Origin: Acanthaster planci
Taxonomy: Eukaryota; Echinodermata; Asteroidea; Valvatida; Acanthasteridae
DNA: 64,000 nucleotides
Assembly: GCF_001949145.1 (NCBI RefSeq)
Contig: NW_019091610.1
Location: 1 to 64,000 of the forward strand
Direction of reading: 5' to 3'
Shown piece after piece: positions 12,201 through 21,611 of the stretch. The translations under genes and the position numbers were made by a program. Every line of letters begins with the position of its first letter. Positions within the stretch are counted from its first letter, which is position 1. The notes below the pieces were generated by a model. It was not told the origin of the DNA. It saw nothing but the letters and a program-made list of their open reading frames with translations, and searched no databases.

Positions 12201-15200
12201 GTACAGTAAGTTAACATGAATTAAGTTTATTATTGAAACCGAGGTCTATCTATCATTATAAAATTGCCAGGAAAATGTTAAAGTTCACGATACATATCCC
12301 CAGGTTTACATGTACTCTACACACATGAACCACATGAACATGTACCAGCGGCTCCGTCGAAAATTTGTGTGTACCCGTACATGCACATGTACTGTATATG
12401 TACGCCGCGGTACGCGTGACAGGCCNNNNNNNNNNNNNNNNNNNNNNNNNNNNNNNNNNNNNNNNNNNNNNNNNNNNNNNNNNNNNNNNNNNNNNNNNNN
12501 NNNNNNNNNNNNNNNNNNNNNNNNNNNNNNNNNNNNNNNNNNNNNNNNNNNNNNNNNNNNNNNNNNNNNNNNNNNNNNNNNNNNNNNNNNNNNNNNNNNN
12601 NNNNNNNNNNNNNNNNNNNNNNNNNNNNNNNNNNNNNNNNNNNNNNNNNNNNNNNNNNNNNNNNNNNNNNNNNNNNNNNNNNNNNNNNNNNNNNNNNNNN
12701 NNNNNNNNNNNNNNNNNNNNNNNNNNNNNNNNNNNNNNNNNNNNNNNNNNNNNNNNNNNNNNNNNNNNNNNNNNNNNNNNNNNNNNNNNNNNNNNNNNNN
12801 NNNNNNNNNNNNNNNNNNNNNNNNNNNNNNNNNNNNNNNNNNNNNNNNNNNNNNNNNNNNNNNNNNNNNNNNNNNNNNNNNNNNNNNNNNNNNNNNNNNN
12901 NNNNNNNNNNNNNNNNNNNNNNNNNNNNNNNNNNNNCGCGAGGCGGCGGCGACGTTGGTAGTGTATGGGCGGCCATCGGAGCAAAAAGACAAAATGAAAC
13001 TACAATCAAAATTAGATTTCAAATAAAAATAAATAAAATGAAAGAAAAAAATAAAAATAAAACAAAACAGGCAAACACACAAATAAAATAAAAACAACAA
13101 ATAAAAAAGAAACAAAAATAAAACACTCAAAACAAATAAACTGAAGAATAAATAAATAAAATGAGAAAACTTCAAAAATGTAAAACCTTGATACAAATTA
13201 TACAAAAAAATTCAGAAAATATAGATAATTAAAAGATAAATTTTGAAAACGGAGAAGAAAAAAATAAAAGAGACAGTCATGACAAAAATGACAGAACAAA
13301 CCAGAATAATTATTTCCGAAGAAGTAAAAAAAACCAGGCGATCTCGCAAAATTGAATTGTAACTTGCAAAACAAAAATGTGTCTCCCAAAACAAAATAAT
13401 TGTATTTGTGTAAAAGACTGACCTACTACGAACGTTGGGGGCGTGCTTAGTGCTTTGGCCTGCATGCGACGCTTTATCATGTAAAACGTACCCAGTGCAG
13501 GCAGCACAGGCAGAAGAGCGTTACTCGCACATCGCCGTGGCGTATATGCATGCACACTCGTATAATGTAGGCCTAATCCTACTTAGCTTTCCGACACAAT
13601 TTGACCTGCCTTGCTTCTAATGTCCAAAAAACCAACCAACCACCCGCGAATGGAAAAGGTCAGCATTGCAGTCATAATTAAATTTAATTCATATCAACAT
13701 TGAACATGAAAAAATAAAAATTAATATAAATCAACAAGAAAATAACAGTTTAACAAAAAACATGGCAGTAAATTATTTGATTAAGACAAGTAAGCTCCAT
13801 GGTGTGCATGTGTCATCATAATATTTATGTTTTTGTATTTGAGATTTCTTTTTTTACTTCTTTTCAAACAAGAATTGCAGTTTGTACTGTCAGGTTTTTT
13901 TTTTTTTTGCCAATTGCCCCCTCTTGTGAGCAAAACACCGTAGACCCCTACACCGCAGGCAACAATTGTTAAATGTGACTGTTTGTTAACATTTAAAAAT
14001 GCGCACTGTGATTTGCTAATGCCTGCTGCGCGAAAACGCGCTGGCACTTGGATAGAGCATGGAGCTGAAGGAAAGGTTTATAAAGGATTTTCAGTCTTGT
14101 GAGTTTTGACGGTCAGTGTTCATTTTAGGCGCCTTTCCATATTATGAACTATTTTTGGATGTGTTGCGTAGACGACGCATTTATACTTTCACAGACATTA
14201 ATGTAACACACGTGTGCGTTGCGTTCGGCGGTCAAAATCACCCTGGGAGCGATTTTGACGGATACGCAACGCTTGGCGTAAGTGCTGACGTGCATATGAA
14301 AAGACACCTTTACACAGAAGTGCGCGGAAATGCGTGCGCCTTCAAAGTCCCTCAACATTCTGGCGAACACGAAATCGCCAATAGAAATATACAGATTCGA
14401 AAATGCACGCGCCTCCACGGACATGGCACGTTTCCTGAAAAACCTTTGCCCGTCATGTTACGTCACGTGAAAAGCTCTATTAGGGTTGGAAGAACTGACG
14501 ATACGGCCCTCTTTCCTTGCAATCCCGCCACAGTGATGGCGTCTCGAGTCTCGACTGTTAAATGGCTCCATTCGACTCGAGTTACTGCTAGCAAATGACT
14601 CGACTCGAATCTCGAATGAAAACTAATAAGACTCAAGTCCAAAACATAAAAGCTGACTTCCTCTTGAAAAATAGTTGCGATGACCAGGCCACTTTACAAT
14701 GTTCCCAATGCATTTCCCATTAAAGGAGCCTCCGTTAATTGGTAGGTCAATTACGCCCTCTCTTAGTCCTGCTCGAGGTCCATAGGACTCTACTTGCAGA
14801 CTTGTTTGTGTATACAGGTGGTTTGCGTGGTTTAAATTGTGCCTCCTGGGGAATCAGCCGCCCTCTTCATTTTCATGAAGAATAAAGTGTGGTATGACAG
14901 CGTGTAGTTGCCAGGTGCAAATTAAAATTGCCATGAAAGGCTTCTCTCTCATGTTTCATTTTTTTCTCATGACGCGAATATCTATGACTCAAATTGACTC
15001 AAGCTAAATTCTCCACTCGACTACAAATTATGACTCGACCCGACTTCTTTACCTCGACTCGACACGTGTCACTACTCTAAAAATGACTCGACTCTAGTTA
15101 AACATTTAGTGACGTTCCAGCTCTGCCCCAGCCTGACCCAAACTCTACCCATTCAAATAGTCGTGGCTCTACGTCGATCTAATGGTGTGTATCGCTTGAT

Positions 15201-18200
15201 TCCCTGTGCAGTGCCGATGCCTCCGTTCATGATCGCGTTGCCAAGCTGCTCTCAGACGGTTTGTTCAAGTACATTGTGGGGCCCCGCTTGCTCGCCAACT
15301 TCATCCCCATCCTGCGATTCTTCCCCAGCAATGCACTTAGGGAGGCGCAGGCCACCGTTAATGAGCTGAATGGGCTACTGCGTTCGGAGATGAAACGACA
15401 TCAGGAGAGTCTAGACCCAGGTTGGTTGGTTTATACGGTCATTTCAGTCAGTTTGAACTTCAACGTGTTCATCCTCATCTATATGCTGCATAATATTTAT
15501 TAAAAATGCATTCAGTTTTTGAATTTATGTCTATTTGAGCCAGGAACTCACCAAGTAGATTTGTTAAGGTTAACATGTCATTGTTCTTTATTAGTTCGGA
15601 CAGGTATCAGGGGATCATCGGTCTGCCAAACACTGTTCCTGGCACTCGACATGTGTGTGTCTTGTAACCCACCCCATCCTTTCACATAATTGTTGAGGCT
15701 TCTGACGCCTCGTGTGTTTTCGGGAGACGTAGCTTAAATTTTGTTTCGTTTTAATGTTCTGTGTCTCTCAGCCGTAAAGAGAAACTTGAACCGCAATGAA
15801 GGCTATGCACACATCACTGCAGTCTTATAAAATGTGTACAGGCGTGTCACACATAGTGTGGGCCTCTGCCCCCACAAAAGAAGTCCACATAATGTACGGT
15901 ATGGTGACGCTGTGTGGACTTGCACATGTCCACACAATGTATCCCCCTCTCTGAAAAAAAACAGTTTTAGATGCATTTTGGGACAAGGTTACCGTGGCAA
16001 AATGAGGAGAAACAGTCAAGGAAATCTTCGAAAAAGGAGCATTGACTTTCATCACAGGAGAAGAAAGGAATGTCCACACTTTGTTGGTGCACATACGCGT
16101 GTTTTGCCTATTCCTACTTATTTCATGATTATTTCTTTATCATTTCGAAAATTCAAAAGCCCTTCTCGGAAATTGTTGTGACTTTTTGAGTCGCTTCAAT
16201 TACTTATTTATCAATACTGTCGTTTTTCCCGCGTGTACTTCTGTATGAGACACCCAGAGGTGTTCCTCGGCACTTTGCGAAGTTTAATATCAATGGAGAT
16301 GTTCGAAAATACCTTCAATTATTGTGATTACACGGGGTTAAATATGCTGAGGGAAAAACTTCGCGATTCAGCCCATTCCATCTCATCTCTGTGCCAAAAC
16401 CTTAAACTTCACATTTCAAAGGGGACTATACGATCCTGAGGTTTCTGTACTGTCGAAATTACAGAGCAGATTTAAGTGGCTTAAAATCTTATGGACATTC
16501 ACGCTTAACTCAAGCTGATTCCTCTGTGAACCTGGAAATGGTACAGGCCTATAGTTTCTATTTTGTCACTTTGTTCCAACAGAGAAAACCTTTCTCAAGA
16601 TGGTATACTGCAGAAGGGGCTGCAAGCCCAATGTTGATGTAACAAAATAGACAAATTAGAGTTAAAGGCGTTGCTTTCTGTATACAGTCTGCATGGTGCA
16701 ATAAGCCTTTCTGTGGAGTCATTCCAAAAGTAGTCGTGATGACGATTCTCCTTGTTGTGAACCTTTTTGATTTCCACCAAGTTGACCTCAGCACGCTGTT
16801 TTCTTGGTGGTCCCGAGCAAAATCCCGGGAAGAAACCAGACTCCAGCTCTGAATAGAAAAAAACTAGAATGAACATCCTCCAGCTGACATGGGATTTCCA
16901 CCTGCTGAAAAAAACCTCCCTTCTGGCTCAGACGCAGTATGGACCCAGACTTGCTCTGAACAGATAGGGTTACAAGACATGGACCAACCACCTGTGAATG
17001 TTGCGAAGCAGGCCTCACCATGGGGGCACTGCCTCGACTGCCCTGTACTATCCAACCCCCTGCGCAGCCAAAAACAGATTGCAGAGTTCCTCACCCACGC
17101 AAAGACCTGTATCAAGAAATGGAAGACTGCCATTTAACCAACCTCGCTTTGAAGAACAAACAGAAGAAGTTCAATTTCAACAGTGGGACTCTTGAATTAT
17201 CTTGAAATGACTGTAATGTAAGGCAATCTGTGAAATTTGTTTGCAGGGATTGCTATTATGGTAAAGAAAATAAACTGGAAAATACACTACTCTGAAAGGC
17301 TATAAAATATTACATGAAAAATCTCCAAATCCTAAGCCCCCATCAAATAATTAATCACCCCCCCCCCCCAAAAAAAATGCTGTGTATCTGCCCTTTCTTT
17401 ACTCTGGACTCTGTTTGAGCGACATACATGAAGTATCGGCCAGAGAAAAGTAGAAGGGGTCGTCTTACACAGCATTTCACTTTGCCGCAGGGTGTTGTGA
17501 AAGCTGGTTTGTGCCTCCACATTCACACCTGTTGTAACTATCCACATAGCTCTTTATCTTCAATTGACACTGTAGGTATCTGGTAATGAGCGTGTTACTT
17601 TGTTAAGTTTACTTTCGAAGTAATCCTTATCATTGCCTTTTTTATCCCTTCCACTGTCTAGACATAACCCGTGACCTGATGGACGGTATCATCAAATGCA
17701 GAAATCACGCCCGAGAGACCGAACCCGACAAGTACGAGTTCCTCACCGAAACCCATGCCTACCAAGTTATCTCCAACTACCTCGGTGGAGGTGAGTGCCT
17801 TTTATTCATCCTATAAAGAAGGGTGGTTGATTGGCCGTCTTACAGGTTCCACCCTCCTGATTTCTGACCCTCCGTTTCTGAAGATTGTTCATTGGTAACC
17901 GGGTATATGGTTGCTGCAGCTTAGATTTCTCAGATGGAAATCTTATACTTCGTGCGGAAACCTGCGCCACTCATTTATGAAGTGAAAGGAAAAGAAAAAG
18001 ATTTCCAACTTGAAGACTTTTGTTTCTTGAAAATTGAGTCATCTATCATCTTGGAAGCTCCGAGAAGGGGGAATACTCATCAACAGGTCTCTTAAATCCG
18101 ACAGCTGCTGGCGCCCTCGTGGTGGCCTTACAGACTGGCGTGGCTCTCTTTGTCAGCAACCCGGAGCAGCAGGAGAAGTTCTCTGCCGCGGTGACCAGCG

Positions 18201-19926
18201 TGGTGGGCGAGGACCGAATGCCAGGACTGGACGACCAGGAGAAATCGGTGTACGTCCGTGCTACCATCGAAGAGATCCTCCGTTACGCATGCATCGCCCC
18301 TATCAGTGTCCCACACAAAACCTCAGAGGACATCACTTTCCGTAAGACAATCATTCATTGCTTCTTATCAGAAATGGAGTCTTAATAACTTCAGCTGTTT
18401 GTAATCGATTGGGCTTATTGATGACTCAGACCACATGTTATTCATGTGCCAAAACTCATCAGCGATCATATGGATGAAAATAATCTGATAATTAACTGGC
18501 ACAAAAAGTATTCAGTACACGCTGCGATATTTTGCTCTTTTGTTGGAGAAAATATGTGTAATATTAAGCTTCGTAAAGTTGTAGTCGAGGTCAGAGTTGT
18601 TGCCAAGTTTATATGCATATTGTGAGGTAGAAAGTGTGAATCATTTTCTTGAGAATTTTCATAGAGTTTTTAATTGTTTTAAAATTCTATCAATTAAACA
18701 TCCCTTCATTCACGCTATACTTTTTCGTCAAGGTGGGTTCAAAATTCCGGCCAATACAGGAATCTTGGTCAACTTCTACGGCCTTCACTTCAACGAAGAG
18801 TATTGGCCTGAGCCATTCAACTTCAAGCCAGGTATGTCTATACGTTTTTTTAATCGTCAAATTCACAAACTACGTGTATTTTGTTCTTTGTTCCTTATAA
18901 AAAGCCTATATGCCCAGAGCTGGACCGAGAGAGGGCGCAATTTTCCTAGGAACGGAATATCCTTTGGTCGGAAAATTGATGGCTGCACTCCCGTCAAAAA
19001 TAGGGACCCCGCGTTTGGTCCGATATCTTCAGCATTACAAGCTAGCAGTCCTGCTGGTAGATTTCATCCTCCTTGTCCACGTGCCAAGAAATGCATGTAA
19101 TTCGGTCCGCGCAGGCAAGATTAGGCCTAATTCTGGCCTGTAACTTGAAAGAAACCTTCCTTGCTGGGAGACTTGCGCCCTCTCTGGTCCCACTCGGGTC
19201 GGGTCGCCGTCGCTGTGTATGTGAAAGAAAATGTGGACATTTTCTACTCTTTGCTTAATTGTTTCCAGGCAGTTGGCATAGGCTTTTCGATTTATCTTTA
19301 ATTTCAAACGAAATCGAAAACTTTCCAAAAAAAAACAACGGGAATTTTGAACTAAAATAAGGACAATCCCTATATACTGAATCCGATCACAAGGACATTT
19401 CTCCGATGATGTGACTGGATCGCCCGCCCTGTGTATTGAGACTGTTTTCGTCGGGCCTGTTATGGGTCTCGCAGTGAGCCAAACTAGTAACTGATCGCAC
19501 AGGTCAGAGCCAACAAACAGGACAGACTTTCAAAACAAAACCACCATGATAATTGCCTTAAGATTGAAAGTTCTTTGTTTTTTGTTGATTTAGTTTAAAG
19601 TGGAATTGTACTGTGTTGCATTAAGTTACCCCGACAGTTTTGATGTGACCGTGATATGTTTCATTTCAACAGAACGCTTCATCGACGAGCGCGGTAACTT
19701 CAGATCAGATGAGCATATGTACCCTTTCGGATATGGTGCACGTTCGTGCGTGGGTCAGCCTGTGGCTCGGCAGTTGATGTACCTGATTCTCAGTTGGCTG
19801 ACTCACCGCTACGCTCTATGCCGGGTCCCTGGGGAGGAGGACCGAGATCTGCTTCAGCAGGATCCAGACGTGCAAGTCGTGAAGGCTGTACCTCCGTTCG
19901 ATCTTATCTTAAAGCGACGATTTTAA
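3068..19926 (+). CDS. Cytochrome P450, CYP2-clan-like, copy A (complete nine-exon gene)
   Basis: Joined exons: 3068-3266, 3758-3934, 10466-10559, 10832-10990, 15212-15420, 17662-17790, 18105-18341, 18733-18831, 19673-19926. These sum to 1557 nt (518 codons plus stop), the usual length of a microsomal P450, and every junction keeps frame at GT..AG. Seen in the protein: an N-terminal hydrophobic anchor (about residues 21-41), a proline hinge PPVAPG (52-57), helix C WLLLR (W145, R149), ExxR in helix K (E379, R382), PERF (434-437) and the heme loop FGYGARSCVG with Cys460 as thiolate ligand. By family knowledge this is an ER-membrane heme monooxygenase fold of the CYP2 clan; the C-terminal half resembles CYP1/CYP17-type proteins. 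Oddity: the helix I segment lacks the canonical A-G-x-D/E-T residues. The substrate is unknown and I assign no CYP family number. Confidence 0.9.
3758..3934 (+). CDS. P450 copy A exon 2
   Basis: Residues 67-125. Acceptor CTTCAG|TC, donor A|GTGAGT. Contains KEKGDVMSLKVG and the FAAIKDAAINF...RPTNY stretch, matching the CYP2-clan pattern of KYGDVFSL followed by the AIKEAL..GRP region. Confidence 0.88.
5850..6120 (+). repeat. Degenerate short tandem repeat (CATCACCGATTRCAAAA-like)
   Basis: About ten imperfect copies of a 17-30 base phrase around CATCACCGATTACAAA, with variable spacers such as CCAGTGAAAGA. This looks like an old minisatellite. Confidence 0.55.
6470..6760. other. Intronic block retained from the P450 duplication (pair with 33010-33300)
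   Basis: Recognisably similar to copy B intron 2: the CTTAATTTCC-CTCATTAG phrase, then CACTTTCCTG-TGGTT and AAGTCCTTGACCCGT, appear in the same order in both introns. This shows that introns were duplicated with the exons. Slow divergence could also indicate an intronic enhancer, which I cannot test here. Confidence 0.6.
7885..7950 (+). repeat. Degenerate tRNA-like SINE fragment
   Basis: Shares TAAGCAGGAGGTCGTGGG and AGTCCCAC with the better preserved element near 34255-34345. The B box is damaged (GGCACAAGTCC instead of GGTTCGAGTCC), so it is probably dead. Confidence 0.45.
9420..9605 (-). repeat. tRNA-derived SINE, minus strand
   Basis: On the minus strand there is a perfect A-box match TAGCGTAGCGG (complement of 9579-9589) followed by a B box GGTTTGAGTCC (complement of 9537-9547), with tRNA-like spacing. 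The body contains the phrase GGAGAAAACCTGCGAG, which I recall as widespread in repeats of aquatic animals. The elements together indicate a pol III-transcribed SINE. Its ends are not sharply defined. Confidence 0.6.
10466..10559 (+). CDS. P450 copy A exon 3 (helix C)
   Basis: Residues 126-156. Contains NGKDISLGEY and WLLLREMG, the helix C W-x-x-x-R motif that contacts a heme propionate. Acceptor TAAAG|CC, donor AG|GTATGT, leaving phase 2. Confidence 0.87.
10832..10990 (+). CDS. P450 copy A exon 4
   Basis: Residues 157-209, ending in LSHLCFGFE, the typical conserved S-x-x-FG(K/E) patch after helix E. Acceptor TTGCAG|GG, donor GA|GTAAGT. This is one of the more divergent exons against copy B (about 11 differences in 53 residues). 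Confidence 0.87.
11670..12425 (-). repeat. Diverged inverted copy of the 1.3 kb repeat, cut by the gap
   Basis: Read on the minus strand, this matches the part of unit 2 around 2000-2740: the GGGACATGCGC phrase, the GAAACAGCTGC phrase, GAATTCTTGGTTTC-like text and the TACATG cluster occur in the same order. The match runs into the N gap. It shows that the 1.3 kb unit is dispersed rather than only a local duplication. Confidence 0.7.
12426..12936. other. Assembly gap (511 N)
   Basis: Run of undetermined bases inside copy A intron 4. Long open frames drawn across it are artefacts. Confidence 0.99.
13017..13205. repeat. A-rich low-complexity tract (AAATA/AATAAA-like)
   Basis: Almost pure A with interspersed T, C and G in AAATAAA-like units, directly after the gap. 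Probably the reason assembly failed nearby. Confidence 0.8.
14160..14330. repeat. GC-rich foldback element (relative at 49030-49200)
   Basis: The core is a hairpin: GCGTTGCG (14216-14223) pairs with CGCAACGC (14265-14272), and inside it GTCAAAATC (14231-14239) pairs with GATTTTGAC (14251-14259). A related sequence with the same core is at 49030-49200, in the opposite orientation over its flank. This fits a MITE. An open frame across it has no recognisable product. Confidence 0.6.
14545..15095. repeat. ACTCG-rich dispersed repeat stretch
   Basis: Two clusters (about 14545-14640 and 14990-15095) of repeated GACTCGACTCGA-type text flank non-repetitive sequence. Low-complexity; origin unknown. 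Confidence 0.5.
15212..15420 (+). CDS. P450 copy A exon 5 (helices F-G region)
   Basis: Residues 210-279, frame DADASVHDRVAK...FIPILRFFPS...ESLDP. In CYP2-clan proteins this part forms the F-G region over the active site. Acceptor GTGCAG|TG, donor CCCAG|GTTGGT. Against copy B there are about 12 differences in 70 residues, which could change substrate choice (inference). Confidence 0.87.
15421..17661 (+). other. P450 copy A intron 5 (2.2 kb)
   Basis: No exon recognised. The stretch around 15710-15830 still aligns with copy B intron 5 around 39185-39300 (GTTTTCGGGAGACGTAGCTT against GTTTTCGGGAAACGTAGCTT). A MITE is inserted at 15854-16081. A C-run followed by an A-run occurs near 17358-17378. 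Confidence 0.6.
15854..16081. mobile_element. MITE with TAGTGTGG / CCACACT ends (copy 1)
   Basis: Starts TAGTGTGGGC and ends AATGTCCACACT, near-inverted termini. A second copy is at 56616-56881 with the same order of internal phrases (CACATGTCCACA, GCATTTTGGG, AAGAAAGGAATGTCCACACT). No transposase frame. The equivalent place in P450 copy B intron 5 has no such sequence, so it probably inserted after the duplication. Confidence 0.65.
17662..17790 (+). CDS. P450 copy A exon 6 (start of helix I)
   Basis: Residues 280-322. ITRDLMDGIIKCRNHA matches the conserved N-I-R-D-L-x-D-x-L-I segment of CYP1/CYP17-like proteins, and YQVISNYLGG leads into helix I. Acceptor GTCTAG|AC, donor G|GTGAGT, phase 1. 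Confidence 0.87.
18105..18341 (+). CDS. P450 copy A exon 7 (helix I to helix K)
   Basis: Residues 323-401. Acceptor TCCGACAG|CT, the position shared with copy B. An alternative in-frame acceptor at CAACAG (exon from 18087) would add six residues, but then the helix I to N-P spacing would no longer match other P450s (20 residues with the chosen site). Contains VSNPEQQEKF and ExxR (EILR). The helix I positions aligned to A-G-x-D-T read G-A-A-G-A. Confidence 0.84.
18733..18831 (+). CDS. P450 copy A exon 8
   Basis: Residues 402-434, GFKIPANTGILVNFYGLHFNE..., the beta strand region before the PERF motif. Acceptor GTCAAG|GT, donor G|GTATGT, phase 1. Only about 4 of 33 residues differ in copy B. 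Confidence 0.87.
19673..19926 (+). CDS. P450 copy A exon 9 (heme-binding loop, stop)
   Basis: Residues 435-518. Completes PERF and carries FGYGARSCVG, the F-x-x-G-x-R-x-C-x-G heme signature, then the helix L region and a basic end KRRF before TAA. Acceptor CAACAG|AA. Confidence 0.9.
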
Positions 19927-19976
19927 GGTGTATGTGCTTGGACAGTGGAAATGGGTGAGCCAAACGAAACCGCTGA

Positions 19977-19982
19977 ATAAAA
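19977..19982 (+). terminator. Polyadenylation signal of P450 copy A
   Basis: AATAAA 50 bases after the stop codon. The aligned place in copy B reads GAAAATG, so the hexamer is not shared. Confidence 0.6.
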
Positions 19983-20109
19983 CGCCTTAATACAACCGTA
20001 TAGTGAACAGGTTCTTACGCGATTAATTCATTGCACACTTTTCAGTGACAGAAATTTACACCATACTTTTGTTGCAGTAAAACCATATTAACCTATTAAT
20101 GATTTGATT

Positions 20110-20330
20110 TTTCGTTTTAAAAATTTTTGGTTTGGGGCTTTTGATTTTTGGCTTTGGTATTTTTTAGTGGTGGGGAGGTAGTTTTGGTTTGGGGTTTTGG
20201 TGTCTTGGATTTTTTATTTTGATTTTAGGTTTGGAATTTTGGATTTGATTTGTGTTTTGCTGAGTGGATTGGGAATTTCAGGTTTGAAATTCTAGGTTTT
20301 TTTCCTTTTGTTGGTTTTTGGGAATATACA
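20110..20330. repeat. GT-rich low-complexity tract
   Basis: Repetitive TTTTGGTTTGGGG-like text without open frame or terminal repeats, just before the 20-bp minisatellite. Confidence 0.6.
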
Positions 20331-20332
20331 GT

Positions 20333-20490
20333 ATGCAGTTGTATGGCTCATTATGCAGTTGTATTGCTCATTACGCAGTTGTATGGCTCATTATGCAGTT
20401 GTATTGCTCATTATGCAGTTGTTTTGCTCATTATGCAGTTGTATGGCTCATTATGCAGTTGTATGGCTCATTATGCAGTTTTATAGCTCT
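20333..20490 (+). repeat. 20-bp minisatellite, about 8 units
   Basis: Perfect-period tandem array of ATGCAGTTGTATGGCTCATT with single-base variants (TATTGCTC, TTTTGCTC, ACGCAG). Because 20 is not a multiple of 3, all frames stay open and give look-alike short peptides, which are not evidence of coding. Confidence 0.9.
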
Positions 20491-20735
20491 TATAGTGCAT
20501 GTATTATTATCACTCAAGTATTTTGGTTGTAGGGTGTAATTCAGTCAGTTTGTAAAAGTCTAAATAATTGACCCTTTTTAACTTCTGAGCGAACTAAGGT
20601 ACCCGGGAATTTTGATTTCTTTGAAAGAAATTAAACATTTATTGGAAAGGCTGTTGGATTTGTAGATTTTGTACAAGTGGAATAATAAGGAGCCATGTCT
20701 TACACACCAGTTTTTCTTTTGGTATTGGCCTATCT

Positions 20736-20789
20736 AATGTGCTCATTGTGTCGAATGTGCTCATTGTGGCGAATGTGCTCAATGTATCG
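20736..20789 (+). repeat. 18-bp tandem repeat, 3 units
   Basis: Three head-to-tail units of AATGTGCTCATTGTGTCG with few changes. Confidence 0.8.
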
Positions 20790-21445
20790 AGTCATTATGT
20801 TGTTCTTAGTGTGTGTATTTTCTCTTTGCCATTTTACAAGGAATATAAATGAGAGTCGGGGAGCAAGTCAGGCAAAATCTCTGTGTTATTCTTGACCAAA
20901 GACGCAACCAGGGTCACAGTTTGTAAGATGCCTCCCTGAGATAATGTCCAAAATGCCTCCCTTCCTTTTCCCAACAACGAAAAAAATACACTGAACAAAA
21001 TTAGGCTTGCTTCACTAACTGTGTTCTATTTAAGATTTACAATTAATTATAACTTCTACAATAGCAGTATTTCCACTTTCCAAATTAAATTTGCTTTTAA
21101 ATTACACACGTGTTATTCATTGTCTTCCATTCAACTTTTATCGATAAATTTAGTTGAATTCTACTTTTCTGCGGCTTAAACTTCACAAAATTTTAATATG
21201 AGGGGGTTTAACGGGAAACAGCAGGCGTAGTAAGGATAGGTAAAAGCCCGCACACAATCATGAGTAGCCGGCTGAACATTCGAAGCACCGCCTTCTAAAT
21301 TGGGTGTCCTGCAACCGCACAGCTCCAGTACCCCTGGCTGTCAGCTATTTCTGGTCTTGTCTCTTTCACTGGACAGCCATGGTTGTGTGGTTCTATAGAG
21401 GGCGCAAATCTCCTTGGTGTTTCAAGAGCATTTTTATTATACCCA

Positions 21446-21611
21446 GCAAGAAATAAGACCGAGGGGTACCCCCCCAAAAATGTCCAATCCCTATACACAT
21501 TCCAGACTACTGAACACATCCCCCCCAAGATGTCTGAAAGGAATTCCCCAGATTCCTGCGAGACAATGACCGACACAAGGCAGGGGGGGTTCTCTCCGTC
21601 TCATACCTTGC
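21446..21611. mobile_element. MITE, GCAAGATA family, copy 1
   Basis: Left end CCCAGCAAGAAATAAGACCG and right end CTCCGTCTCATACCTTGC are inverted relative to each other. The inner text (ACATCCCCCC..AGATGTCTG, GAATTCCCCAGATTC) is shared with the elements at 24773, 36262 and 48735. No open frame of its own. Confidence 0.7.

Larger units (their letters stand above)
10991..15211 (+). other. P450 copy A intron 4 (4.2 kb, includes assembly gap)
   Basis: No exon recognised. Holds the inverted copy of the 1.3 kb repeat, the N gap, an A-rich tract, a foldback element and an ACTCG-rich stretch, each listed separately. Confidence 0.6.

Noticed and set aside
12256-13205. Several open frames of 200-300 codons on both strands
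   Set aside because: They run across the 511-base N gap; the undetermined codons create the length.
14116-14598. 160-codon open frame on the plus strand
   Set aside because: It covers the foldback element, has no recognisable domain and no support from splice or start context.
20250-20539. Repetitive peptides and a possible CRISPR-like array
   Set aside because: It is a simple 20-bp minisatellite without spacers, in an animal genome; peptides exist because the period is not divisible by three.
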